Source: Papio anubis (Eukaryota > Chordata > Mammalia > Primates > Cercopithecidae). From it: a stretch of DNA of 64,000 nt. Made by a program: the position numbers and the translations under genes. Numbering within the stretch: position 1 is the first letter of the stretch; the number at the start of each line of letters is the position of its first letter. The DNA lies in the NCBI RefSeq assembly GCF_008728515.1, contig NC_044978.1, positions 8,500,452-8,564,451 on the forward strand, in the 5' to 3' direction. Shown here piece after piece: positions 37,504-50,441 of the stretch. Below the pieces are notes generated by a model. The model had not been told where the DNA came from and did not search any database. It saw only the letters and a list, made by a program, of their open reading frames with translations.

Positions 37504-37578
37504 ATAGTAAAGGTCTCAAATGAGTTTGTAGAAATACTCTAGAAACTCATTTGAGAACTTTACTTTGAAAGATAAAAA
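37492..37578. repeat. long hairpin: 41-bp arms, 38/41 paired, 5-nt loop
   Basis: Left arm 37492-37532 and right arm 37538-37578 are reverse complements except at three positions (37505/37565, 37513/37557, 37528/37542); the spacer is 37533-37537. Both arms are AT-rich and equal in length, with no bulges. As RNA, either strand would fold into a near-perfect stem of the size of a microRNA precursor. Neither arm resembles a terminal repeat of a transposon family I can name, nor a microRNA I can recall. It could equally be a small palindromic DNA element. Confidence 0.92.
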
Positions 37579-39020
37579 TGAAGGTGAAAATAGTATCATT
37601 ATTTCTGGTATAACTGTTACCTAAGAAATGTTTTGGGGTTCTTTAAAATATGATATTTTCATATTTTAACACTTAAAAGTTGCAAATGCGAGTCTGTTGT
37701 GTGGAAGATTACTGTTACATTGTGAATGCCAATTAACGTTTAATGGTTAATCTTCACGAAATAAGAAGCGCTTCATATACCATGCAAAATTATCTGCCAC
37801 AGCATTAACAAAAACCGATTAGTTAACTAGCTAAACAGATTAAATACCGACTTTCAAGTTTATGGGGAAATGAATAGGCCTTAACTTTAATAGTATGGAA
37901 TATTCTTTTATTTAAATTTTATGACTCCTCATCCAGTTTCATTTAAAATGTCAAAATTGTAATGGTAGTGACATTCATCTTATAATAGTGTTTGAAACAT
38001 ATGCAGTAAAAGGGGTTGTAATAATAATACTACAAATTACATGCTTATTTTTCCAGATCATACCTAATAGACTGTAATATCATTTTCAGTCATAGTTCAC
38101 CGGAGTTAAATTTAAAGCATAATATTAAGTTCAAGGTTCCTTCACATCTAATTAGACATTAGAAACAAATGTGACCAGATCTGCATTCTGTTAACTATAT
38201 GCAAATAATTCCTCAGAGGCGACAGAACAATTTAACACTAAAGGTAAAAGTAACCTACAGTAAAGGTGTACAATAAAATACTGCAGATTTACCTTCAGCA
38301 TTGTGCAACATGACATCTCAGTTGCTATAGGACACACTGCAGCATAAATTGTACCCAACTTGTCTCACACTGCAAAATATTCAGGACAAACATAGAATAT
38401 TTTATGCTTAGAAGCCTAACTTCTGGAAATTATGCCAGCGAGTGAGGCAGTTCAACAAAGCACCTATCATTGGGGTATGGATAGCACCATTGCAAATCTT
38501 GGCAGAGTCATTTATTTTCAGGAGCAGTAGGGAAACATGAAAAAGAATGCATTTTGTTCTTTCTTTGAAAATTCATATAAATAAGTCTTAGCTATAGACT
38601 GTATTTAGAAGTGAGTACTGTGGTTTCTCCTAAGCCCATCACACTAATGGTTCTGCTGTATTCATTCTCAGAAATGGATGAGGGAAGATATTTCCCTGAA
38701 GTTCCATCAAGTAGGATCACAGTTAGATTTTTTTCTCTTCTTCTGCTTTTTATCATCTTGCTGAAAGATGAGATTGGGAAGTAAAAGTGATTTTACGACA
38801 TCCGCTAGCCTATCATGCAGCTTGGGATGCTGACTGGAGTTCTCCAGTCAAAGCCTTCTGATTGGCTCTCCGTGGGCTAATAGTATTCTTGCCCTGTCTT
38901 CAAGAGTCCTCTTGCCCCATTTAGAAAAAGAAACCAACAGGGGCCAGCAAGACACTGTTGCTTCAAATGCTTGTCTTGAATATTCCTGTACTATTCAAAC
39001 ACAAAGCGTACAATTATTTC
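37579..39020. other. unassigned AT-rich sequence
   Basis: No gene or recognised repeat. Contains a short palindrome 'gactggagttctccagtc' (38832-38849). Confidence 0.4.
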
Positions 39021-39023
39021 TCT

Positions 39024-39112
39024 TGAGCTGGGCATGGTGACGTGCTTCTATACTCCCAGGTACTCAGGAAGCTGAGGCCAGCCTGGGCAAGATAGCAAGA
39101 CCTCAGAAAGGA
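39024..39112 (+). mobile_element. internally deleted Alu-like fragment
   Basis: 'gagctgggcatggtgacgtg' with 'cttctatactcccagg' and 'tactcaggaagctgaggcca' joined to 'gcctgggcaagatagcaaga': pieces of an Alu monomer with an internal deletion after 'gctgaggc'. Could be a monomeric ancestor (FLAM-like) or a degraded right arm. Confidence 0.55.
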
Positions 39113-39252
39113 CAATTCATTTTTTAGCCACCATTTATGTAGACACTGAAATCGTTGCAACAAGTATGTGATATATAAATATAAGTTTTAGCAGATAAAA
39201 AATTACTACCCTCATTTGTTATGTTAGATTACAAGTTTTGAAAATAGAACTT

Positions 39253-39537
39253 GGCCAGGCACGGTGGCTCACGTCTGTAATCCCAGAATTTTGAGAGGCT
39301 GAGGCAGGGGTATCTTTTGAGGTCTGGAGTTTGAAACCAGCTTGGTCAACATGGTGAGACCCCATCTCTACTAAAAAAAAAATTGCTGGTGTGGTGGCAC
39401 ATGCCTGTAACCTCAGCTACTCAAGAGGCTGAGGTAGGCGAATTGCTTGAACCCGGGGGGCAGTGGTTGCAGTAAGCTGAGATCCAGCCACTGCACTCCA
39501 GCCTGGGCGACAAAGTGAGACTCTATCTCAAAAAAAA
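39253..39537 (+). mobile_element. Alu SINE, S-like
   Basis: Dimeric Alu: 'ggccaggcacggtggctcac', 'accagcttggtcaacatggt', linker A-run near 39374-39382, right arm 'ggtgtggtggcacatgcctg', 'cagcctgggcgacaaagtga' and a short A tail. Diverged by CpG decay and several small changes. Confidence 0.93.
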
Positions 39538-41888
39538 GCTTAAAAATTGTGGCAATCAACTCTCCTGGTGTCAGCATTTCCACTCTTTCCCAAATCAATC
39601 TTTTGCAGGGGAACTTCTTTCTAGATGCATTGCCATAAATATTGGATCAATAAAAAGGTTTGGACACTCAAATTTGCCATGATTTCTTTACAGCTGAGAA
39701 CCAAAAAACTGCATTTCTTGATATTTCTCTAGCAATATTCAATCACTTGGGAAAATCCTGTCCGCAAAATATCCCAAAGTCCTCATTTATACTGTACTTG
39801 GCATAGTGGCAGACCCAGGATTAAACATAATATTGATAGCAGGAGGAATAGCACCTTACCTTTGTTGACCTTGGTGGAGAGGAATTTGGTCCATGTTAGA
39901 GGAAAAAGTCCCTATGATAGTTACAATTAGCTTGGTTTGGGAGAGAATTTTGTCATTGAAATTGAGAATAATTCCAATGATAAAATATATAAATTTAAGA
40001 ATCCTTTTACTATCTTTCAAAGTCTCTAAGAGAAAAAAATGAAAGCTAAATTTATATTTTACACACTGAATTGTATGAAGAAATCATATAAAAGTAAAAA
40101 AAAAAAAAAAAAAGGATAATTACTGCTACTACCCATCACTGGAGAATTCCATGCTAATAATAGTTCCATGCTAATAATGATTTGGGCTAAGATTCCTTCA
40201 AAAAGTGAAACAGAACTTTTCATATCATTTCTGTTTCTATTAGGTATTGATTTTTGTTTTAGAACAACCAATCTAACAAATTAATTCATTGTAGGATTTA
40301 TATTTCTTCTGGAAAATTACTGCCGGATGGGTATAGGAAATAAAAGTGCTATGGGTAAGATTTAAAGAGAGAGCTATCCTTGCAAAAAAAATATTTAGTT
40401 CTGCATATCTAAGCACTTTCAACTTGCTAGCATTTTGGCACATCATCATTTCTCCAAAAGAACAAGGATACTAACATTAACATTTGCTCTAACACCTGAT
40501 CAGCTGGACATGTGGGGAGTCTTCGAACGTATTTAGGATTCCAAGATAATATATGGAAGCCTGGGTATAAAAGAAACAGGGAAAAAGGAATGACTGTTTC
40601 CTAGTGAGCGTGATGAGTAAAGCAGAAAAGACTCTGAAGAAAACAGTTACAATAATTGGCCAAGCTGCACCTGCACAATCTATGCTGTGTAACAGACCTG
40701 AATAAATATGCAACATTTTCCCAAGGAAATATAATGTTTTTCAAAGATGTTGATAAGAAAGAGACAATTATGGATAACATGATGTTGCTTAAATTTAATG
40801 TATCGGTAAGAATACTAAAATACAGCTGATTTTGCAATATTCAAACAGTTCAGAAGTAAGTGGACACCGTAGCTCCCATTCCAGCTCTTCCAGGAGCTGA
40901 CCCTGACCAGAGCAGGACTTAAGAGCAAGGAGAGAGTGTCTGACCCTCTGACCAGGGGCAGGTCTCATCACCTCTCTGGACGGTTTCTTTATTTTAAAGA
41001 GAGAGGAAAAGTCCAGATAAGATCTGAGGTCTTCTTTTGTTTTAATACTCGATTATTTTCCTAGGTCAGGACTCAATAATTCAAGAAACCCTCAACCAAA
41101 TTCAGTGAGCATTGTTTTTGTTGTTGTTTTGCTTTTATTTTTGTTTTTAAATCAGAGGATTCAAAACCACAGTTATGTCCTTTTAAGAACATCAAATTTC
41201 AAAATAATTTTAAAAGAGATGTCTACAGATTGCTTAGAACTAAAAATAGATCAAATGTTAGAATAATTAAAGATCTGTGACTGGCTATTGACAGAGCCTT
41301 TTTTCTTTTTTTCTTTTCTATCACCACCTTTGTGTTTACCTCCTGATTGCGTGCAGGAATCAGCAATTGGGAGCGTATAGATAAATTCCACTGTAATTCC
41401 CAAACCATATTTTAAACTAGAGTTGCAACATTTTTCTCTGCAAAGCCTTTTTCAGGACTGATAACATGTGGAACAATGGATTGATTTTAAGTCGCAGCTC
41501 TTTGTTTTCCTGGGCCCTCCCTCTGGCAGAGCAGCCACAGTGCCTAGAGGAGGCTGGGGGAAGGGATGACGAGCAGGGCGCTCACACCTTCCATAATGGC
41601 TTGTGAACAATCAAGAGCTGATGGTATTAGTGAAAGGTTATTATTTGAATTAATCATACAAGTTTAAAACAACTTGGCATTTCAAAATGTTTCTAGGTAG
41701 GCGTAGTTTCCAAACTGCAACTGCCACCGAATGTAATACTTGGCATGTTAGGAGCAGTGTGAGTCCACTCGGGTGGGGAAGAGGGTGGGTAAACATCTGG
41801 GCTGGCGCCTCTGCCATCCTTCAAGAAATCGTTATCAGGGTTCTAGACAGATCTGGGCATCAGCATCATCCCTTTATGGTGTGGGGAG
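39538..41888. other. unassigned sequence
   Basis: No gene or recognised repeat. Contains an A-run at 40097-40113 and T/G-rich simple sequence at 41113-41150. Overlapping 60-96 codon frames on either strand are not credible genes. Confidence 0.4.
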
Positions 41889-41973
41889 TGAGAAAAGAAG
41901 GGAGGGAGGGAAGGAAGACAAGAAAGAAGAGAGAAGACAGGGGAAAGAAGAGAAGCAAAAGAGAGAGACAGGC
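41889..41973 (+). repeat. homopurine (GGAA/GAAA-rich) tract
   Basis: About 85 bp of almost uninterrupted A and G on the plus strand, a degenerate GGGA/GAAA simple repeat able in principle to form triplex DNA. It ends both lysine/arginine/glutamate-rich frames at 41687-41988, which are repeat artefacts. Confidence 0.85.
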
Positions 41974-42217
41974 TTAAGAGCTCAATAGAGCTTTGTGCTG
42001 ACTTGTCATTTCCAGTAGCAAACTATCTTTTTTCTTTGTTTCCTTCCCCGATCTGTAGTAACGGTGGCCCGGTTAATACACAGAAGCACTGAACAAATCA
42101 CATAAGATAATACATATGATGCTAAAGGAACAATTTAAAGCACTAAAGAATTGGAGAAATAGGGTAGTTATAGCTAGCCTAAGTGAAACAGAAATGTATC
42201 TCTCCTTGAGAGTGAGT

Positions 42218-42375
42218 AGTGGTTGAATCCAGCAAATATTAATTGAGTACATACTGGCAACCAGGCACTGATCTAACCTCTATGCTAACCAAGGCCTCTA
42301 GAATCGAAAGATGAATAAGACAGTCTTGACACTGAGCACCTTATATTCTACTGGAGGAGGCAAATACTTTCACAG
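42218..42375 (-). mobile_element. L2 LINE 3'-end fragment
   Basis: 'ccagcaaatattaattgagt' with 'acatactggcaaccagg' and 'cactgatctaacc', then 'gaataagacagtcttgacac' and 'accttatattctactggagg' are the reversed L2 3' end. Confidence 0.65.
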
Positions 42376-44906
42376 GCCATTTTGGTAAATGGAAACTGAC
42401 ATGATGGAGTCTGCATAGGTTGATGCTGAACACACTGGAGAGCTACAGCTGGGTCCTGGGGGCTTATGCTTGAGCCAAAGCTTTCAGACTAGGTATGCGA
42501 TGGTCTTGCCAATAGACTAAACAGCAAGTACACAGGCTCAGAGAGGGTATGAAAGAATGCTATGTGCCTCGCTGTCATTACAGTGCAGTTTGGGACATAG
42601 CCAGTGTTAGGACCGGGGCTGGAGACATAAATAGGTCCAATTCATGCACATCTTACAAAGGTGTTTAGACTAAATTCTGTAGGGACTGGGGCACATAGAA
42701 GCATACCAGTGACAAAGTAACATATGAGTTTTATGTTATATTAACATCATCACATGAAAAGATTTTGAGAAAGATCATTTGGGGGGTGCCACATAGCAAA
42801 ATGAAAGAAGAATTTTAGAATGAAGACTAATGTGTGCTTTGTCTGTTCAGGAGGGTCAGGACACATATTATGCCCTCTGCCTCATGTAGACCATGCTAAA
42901 AGATTACTAGTCTAAAATACCCACTAGTCTTCTCGGTTTTCTTTCATTCTCTCTCTCTTACTTTCCAAAATAGTGAGGTTGACACACTGGCAGTTGTATG
43001 TGGGCTGCCCAGATCTTGTATTAAAAAGCAACCAGGTTGATATCAAATGCTAAATAGGATACAGAATTGGTACCCAGGATGTCAGTGATGAAGTACTGTA
43101 ACTAGAAATGCTTTTATGTATGCATATTGTATGTTTTAGTCCCTAAATTAAATAAGCTAGAGGACTAAAAATAAAATAATACTTTAGATGCACTTCATTA
43201 GGCAGGGATATTAATGATAAGGCAGATAGTTATTTTTTGGTTCATGCACTTAATCACAAAAATTTGAGATAGAAGCATAATTGCATTAATGACTTTTTTT
43301 GTTCATAATCTTTGATGTTAGTGTTTTTAGTAAAGGCACATTAGTGGCACCAGCCCTCCAGTTATTATCTGATAAATCTATGAATCAAAAAAAAAAAAGG
43401 ATATGGTATTTTAATAGCCCTATATTTTAGAATCTGTGGAGTCATCCATTGTTATGAAGTTATTTATAATTTTAAAGAACATTTGAGTACAAAATCATTT
43501 AAAGAGAGCAATATTCTAACTTCAGTTGTTTTCTAAGGAACTGAAAGGGAATGAATTCATCAAAGGTTTCAAAACAATTATACATTCCTGGGGCAGCATA
43601 TATTTAAAAACACATAAATTCTGGAACATTACTAGCGACGCATGTCTGTGGCTTTCTCATATATATCTTAAAAATATTAATTGTGATATGTACTAGTATA
43701 TGAAAAAATAGCTATTGGGATAGTGATTTTAGCAGTGTTAGCAGTAATGTAAAAATAGGAGAGCTGAAAAGATACAAACTCTCTTGAAAATTTCAAATAT
43801 TTATAAAGACAATCTAAGTACTTTTAAAAATGATTATAAAGTTTAAAAAACTTCTCAGGGATCTGCGTCAAGCCCAGAGAAAGAGGCAGTGTCCTAACTG
43901 TGCTTGTCTTTCCCCGGTTCTATTGAGGTGCCTGTTTTTCGGCCTCAATGATATTTATCAGTTGATCAGCACACACTTATTGTGCCTCTTAATTCCCTCC
44001 AACCCGGAATGAACAACTTCGGGTAATTGAGTGGAGGCAGAAACACATTTTAAAAGATTTACCTGATTACTTAAAAAATTTAAAATGCTACACATTATCT
44101 ACAGCATTCTTAATTTAAACCTGACGGACAGGTTGCTTTTTATTGAGTGTTTAAAAATGCACACTTAACACAGTAAGATGGAGACTGTATTTCTGCGCCG
44201 AGTGAATGAAATAACTTTCTAATTTGTGCAGTTCATAACCCCTTGCCTGCCCAGTGATAATGATATTCTAGACAGGAAACATGATCCGAATATTAGGATG
44301 TCAGAAGGGTTAGGCTGTCATCATATCACAAAAATTAAAACGTCTTTACTTAAAACCTTGTCTGTCACATGCTTTTTGCTAGAGCTTTCCTCACTAGCAT
44401 CAGTGGGGTAAGGCAGACACTGTTTATTTTGCCATAAATACCATTTCCAGAAGGTTTTCAACAATGGCTTAGGGCTGATACATGCCCTGCCAGGTATCTG
44501 TTTGAAAGGAAGCTCTTTAGGAAGGATCTTTTGTACATTTAATCACCAGTTTTGTTTTGCTTTAAAAAAGCAGCAATAATAGCCGAAGTCCCTAGAGTGA
44601 TGATTTGGAATCACCTGCAGTGGCTGAGAGGGACGTCCATCCACATTCTGCTTGCTGAACCGAATCCAACTTTGCCTACATATTTTGCAGGCTTAAATGG
44701 ACATTATCGGGCCCCACAGCATGTTTAAAGACAACTTAAACAGTGTTAGTGGAATGGTTCTTTCGTGTGGACAGAGGGATTTTTTTTCTCAACATTTCTT
44801 TCCACATAGTTGATGACCTTCTTCCATTACTGTGTTGTATAATATGAGGAATAGAATTAAATATCTGGACTAAAAAAATTAAGAGAAAGTAATCCTATTT
44901 ACATGA
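42376..44906. other. unassigned AT-rich sequence
   Basis: No gene or recognised repeat; no coding-like frame longer than about 60 codons. Confidence 0.45.
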
Positions 44907-44907
44907 T

Positions 44908-44934
44908 ATGTGTGTGTGTGTGTGTGTACACACA
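44908..44934. repeat. (TG)n microsatellite with terminal ACACACA
   Basis: About ten TG units immediately followed by 'acacaca', making the end self-complementary. Confidence 0.93.
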
Positions 44935-45921
44935 TTTTGAAGGGTAACTACACCATCTTGATTGAAACTATAAGCTGTTATATGGGTTATTCAACCTGTG
45001 CTTCTATTTTTCATATTTGTAACATAGAAAGGAGATTATTAAAATTTTCACATAAACTTTGAAAGGCTTAACGAGAAATGCTATGAAAACAGATTATTTT
45101 TATTTACCCGAAACAGATCTATTTGGATTTATTACTTTGTGATTAAACACCATGTTAGCTGACAGTGCAAAGAAAAGCATTTCAGCTTACTGCACAAAAT
45201 ATTAGTCTCATATTCATATAATTCAATGACATACATTAAAACTGTTTCATTAAGCTATCTCAAATATTTCCAACTCTGTCAAAGGCAACATGTTCTATAG
45301 CTGGTAAGCAATTCTTTTCAGGATTTTTGAGTTTTTATTTTGTAGGAGGCATATGGGTGGAACTAGGGGGATCACGGATAAATGTGATCAATAATGCTAT
45401 GAATACAAATCACGAAAAATTATTAATGTTTTGGAAGGAAATTGAGAAAACCCATGTTGACAATCACAGCTCAAACCAAGCAATTAACCTAATTTTAACC
45501 ATCAACAACAACTGCTAGTATCCCTGATGCATCTGAAACTCAATTTATGAGAAACATGGACAAGTTTTTGGCCACCAAAATGACACAACTACAGGCAGTC
45601 ATAGGAGAGATTTTTATTTTGACTCCTCTGATATGTGTCCACTAAGTTTGTTATACATTTCTTATCTTGACATAAGTTTCAACTGAAACTTAAAAAAATA
45701 TTGGTCAAATATGAATATCTTAAATAAGCTAGCCTCTAAGTGAACAATTACTATGAAAATTAAATGAGCACATATTTATAATTTTTCACTCTTAAAAATT
45801 ATTACATACTAAACATTTCTTGACTGGAAAATCAAGGAAAGAGTCTATTTTTCTAGCAAAAATGTTCCAGGCAGTGACTGTTTTACCTACAGTAGATCAA
45901 TGCATAGTCTGGTTCATATAT
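44935..45921. other. unassigned AT-rich sequence
   Basis: No gene or recognised repeat. Confidence 0.45.
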
Positions 45922-45953
45922 TGTGTGTGTATGTGTGTGTGTGTGTGTGTGTG
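45922..45953. repeat. (TG)n microsatellite
   Basis: About fifteen TG units with one TA interruption near 45930; probably length-polymorphic. Confidence 0.95.
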
Positions 45954-47158
45954 AAGCTGGAAGTTATAGAACACAAAGAATTTTTGATGGGACTTAGGAC
46001 TTTTTTTCTCTGCCAATAAGGGAATAATAGTAGTAATTCTGACAGACAGTCCATAATACAAGTCATTCTTTCCCACACTATATTATAGCAATAGGTATAA
46101 CAATTTCTCAATAATGCCACTACTGCCTAATTGCAGTTACTCTCAGTCACATATAGAACCTACTTCTCTTCTACAAAAAAGTTGTTTATTTTTAGCTATT
46201 ATAAATGTATAATTAGGAAAAAAAGTTTGGTTGTTTCATGGCCATTTCTGTTATCATTTTTGTTATTCTATATACAAACTAAGCACATGAAATAATTTCC
46301 TCAGGTTAAAGAGTTAAAAGTCATAAGAGATTTTTCTCTATTTTTTTACAATGTAGAAAATGGCAAATGTCTACCTTTTGAACAGTGTTAGAGCATTGTG
46401 ATAATCAGAAAGAACCTATATACCAAAATGCTAATGCCATAACAATTGATAATGTTTATAAAATCAGTCGATTTGTTAAAGTTAATACAAATCAATTCAA
46501 TGTGTACATATTATTCAATCTATTCCACGTGTCAAAGAGCATCGTATTATTCTTATTCTCAATTATTTTACAATTCGAAATAATTCTCAATTATTTTATA
46601 ATTCAGCAGTCAAATAAAGTACATATTCAATGACTTTCTCTCCTCCATTATATTCTTGCATGGATACGGCCAGAATTTTGTCTTTACTGAAATTGCTCTA
46701 TTAATAAAATCACTGACTCAAGCGTTCCATTTTCTGATCACAATTTTCTTGGCTTTACAGTTTGATTATTCAGCTACTCCCACCATGACCATTCTTCAAC
46801 TTTCTAAAGACCCCAGTCCACAAATATTTCTATCTTCTCTCCATGTATTGGTCGCCCTCTTTATTTCCATCGTCTCTGTTCAGGTTACAGTCCATGATCC
46901 ATTCAATAAATCTTTTGCCAAAGATCTCAACTTCCTTGCTTCTCTTACCTTTAGTAATTGCTCAGACTCACCTGAACCCAAATACCCTCTTCCTCCCTGC
47001 CTGCCTCTAGGCAGCTGAGTTCAATTGGACGAAATAAAACAAAATGCATTATTAATGATAATTTATTCAGAATAACTAAGCTAAGCTCACCTGGACTGAT
47101 ACTCAAATGAAGTCTGTATAACTAACCTCAGCTAGACACTCACTGTTACTTTAAAAAA
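45954..47158. other. unassigned sequence
   Basis: Holds an imperfect 28-bp tandem duplication ('attctcaattattttacaa' at 46555 and a near copy at 46583). From 46640 to 47010 the sequence is pyrimidine-rich and could be an old LINE relic. The 120-codon frame at 46656-47018 falls in this part and has no domain I recognise. Confidence 0.4.
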
Positions 47159-47168
47159 TCCTATTATA

Positions 47169-47490
47169 GGCCGGGCGCAGTGGCTCATGCCTGTAAGTCC
47201 AGCACTTTGGGAGGCCGAGGTGGACGGATCATTAGGTCAGGAGTTCAAGACCATCCTGGCTAACATGGTGAATGAAACCCTGTCTCTATTAAAAATACAA
47301 AAAATGAAGGGCGCGGTGGCGGGTGCCTGTAGTTGCAGTTTTTCGGGAGGCTGAGGTAGGAGAATGGTGTGAACCTGGGAGGCGGAGCTTGCAGTGAATC
47401 AAGATTGTGCCACTGCAATCCAGCCTGGGTGACAGGGTGAGACTCCGTCTCAAAAAAAAAGAAAAAAACAACAACAACAACAAAAAAAAA
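47169..47490 (+). mobile_element. Alu SINE, Y-like, inserted beside an older Alu
   Basis: Full-length Alu: 'ggccgggcgcagtggctcat', 'gaccatcctggctaacatgg', 'tgtgaacctgggaggcggag' with 'cttgcagtgaat', and a composite A tail with (CAA)n at 47467-47481. It carries a few private changes, including 'gaatgaaaccc' for the usual 'gaaaccc'. Its flanks are the first and second of three copies of 'tcctattat' (47159 and 47492). The minus-strand frame at 47289-47606 is Alu antisense. Confidence 0.95.
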
Positions 47491-47501
47491 TTCCTATTAT
47501 A

Positions 47502-47800
47502 GGCTGGGTGCAGTGGCTCCTGCCTGTAATCCTGGCACTTTGGGAGGCCAAGGAAGGCAGATTGCTTGAGCCAAGGAATCTGAGACCAGCCTGGAAAACA
47601 TGGCAAAACCCCATAGCTACAAAGAAAAAAAATACAAAAATTAGCCAGGCATGGTGGTGTGTGCTTGTAGTCCCTGCTACTTAGGAGGCTGAGGTGGGAG
47701 GGCTGCTTAAGCCCGGGAGGTTGAGGCTGCAGTGAGCCATGATTGCATCACTGCACTTCAGCCTGAGTGACAGAACTATACCCTATCTCGAAAAAAACAA
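47502..47800 (+). mobile_element. Alu SINE, J-like (old)
   Basis: Complete old-type Alu: 'ggctgggtgcagtggctcct', 'gcaggatt'-class left arm changed to 'gcagattgcttgagccaagg', linker 'acaaagaaaaaaaatacaaa', right arm 'gtagtccctgctacttagga', 'gggaggttgaggctgcagtg' and an A tail at 47790-47803. Flanked by 'tcctattata' (47492-47501) and 'tcctattatg' (47804-47813). Confidence 0.93.
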
Positions 47801-48138
47801 AAATCCTATTATGTTTCCCTGTTCAACTCATACTTCAGATCTTTTTGACTCTCTTCAAGCGCTTATTAGTTTGGCTTCTTTTCTCATCAGTCTCAGCAGA
47901 TATACTGGCCACTAAATTCTTAGAGAAAATAGAAGCCACCAGATGGGAACATGCAAAAACGTTTCAGTATCAAAAATATACTTGCATTTGCAATCAGTTT
48001 TCACTCTTTTTTGTTTGTTTGTTTCATACAGCAATAGAGGACGTATCCGTCTTGCAGGTTGAAGTCAACTGCATTCTGATTCCATCCCACCTCACCTTCT
48101 CAGGAATCCATTTTTTATTATCTGCTTCATCCCTGTGT

Positions 48139-48438
48139 CTTCACCTTTTTGTTGTTATCATTGCACAGGCTGGAGTGCAATGCAATGGCAGGATCTTGGC
48201 TCCCCACAACCTCCACCTCCCAGGTTCAAGTGATTCTCCTGCCTCAGCCTCTGGAGTAGCTGGGATTACAGGCATGCACCACTACACCTGGCTAATTTTG
48301 TATGTTTAGTAGAGATGGGGTTTCTCCATGTTGCTCAGGCTGGTCTTGAACTCCCGACCTCAGGTGATCCATCTGCCTTGACCTCCCAAAGTGCTGGGAT
48401 TACAGGTGTGAGCCACTGCGCCCAGCCTTCACCTTTTT
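48139..48438 (-). mobile_element. Alu SINE, S-like, with eroded 3' end and target-site duplication
   Basis: Minus-strand Alu 48151-48426: 'aggctggagtgcaatgcaat', 'ggagtagctgggattacagg', 'catgttgctcaggctggtct', ending 'cactgcgcccagc'. The usual poly(T) and first ~25 bp are replaced by a short 'gttgttatcattgca'. Direct repeats 'cttcaccttttt' lie at 48139-48150 and 48427-48438. The 180-codon frame 47767-48309 runs through unique and Alu sequence and is not a gene. Confidence 0.9.
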
Positions 48439-48959
48439 TTATACAGGGATCTTCCCATCAACATACAAAAATGCTCATCTGTCCCTGAACCTATCTCTTC
48501 CAACCCTATTACCTTATCTTTTTTCTGTCCATATATAGAAATATTTGCCTTGACATTTGTTTATACTTATTAGTTCAATTTTCTCACCATCCACTTAATG
48601 TTCAGTCAGCCTCAATTTCTCTTCTGTTATCATCACTATATCGCATTGTCTATAGGTAATTAATATTTAAGTGTCTCCTATTTCTAAATGTCTCCATCTT
48701 TATCTTATTGAGAATCTTGGCACCTTAACATTGTTGACTTTTATGTCTCTCTCTAATTCCTTTTAAACTGGAGTTTTGGGTTCGTCTTCTTTGTAACCTG
48801 CATTTGTTCTGTATTTTTAAATTTGCCCTCCACAATGCAGATGAACAGATACTTGCAAAACACAAGTTGGTTTTCACTGGCTGCCATTATTCCTTAGTAT
48901 AGAGAACCGTATTTTAATATGGCCCATGCAGCAATAAATGGCCTGGCCACTGACTCCCA
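48439..48959. other. unassigned AT-rich sequence
   Basis: No gene or clearly recognised repeat; may be the upstream continuation of the L2 fragment that follows. Confidence 0.4.

Positions 48960-50441
<1,482 letters not shown>

Noticed and set aside
41687..41988. Two overlapping basic frames of 96 and 71 codons
   Set aside because: Their C-terminal Lys/Arg/Glu-rich ends are the translated homopurine repeat; no domain upstream.
47289..47606. 105-codon minus-strand frame and similar ones at 15095-15319, 24208-24469, 39413-39598, 56488-56857 and 58065-58449
   Set aside because: All are, wholly or largely, Alu sequence read in one or other direction and carry its well-known pseudo-protein phrases.
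47767..48309. 180-codon plus-strand open frame
   Set aside because: Its start is in the tail of one Alu and its end is antisense Alu sequence; the part between has no recognisable domain.
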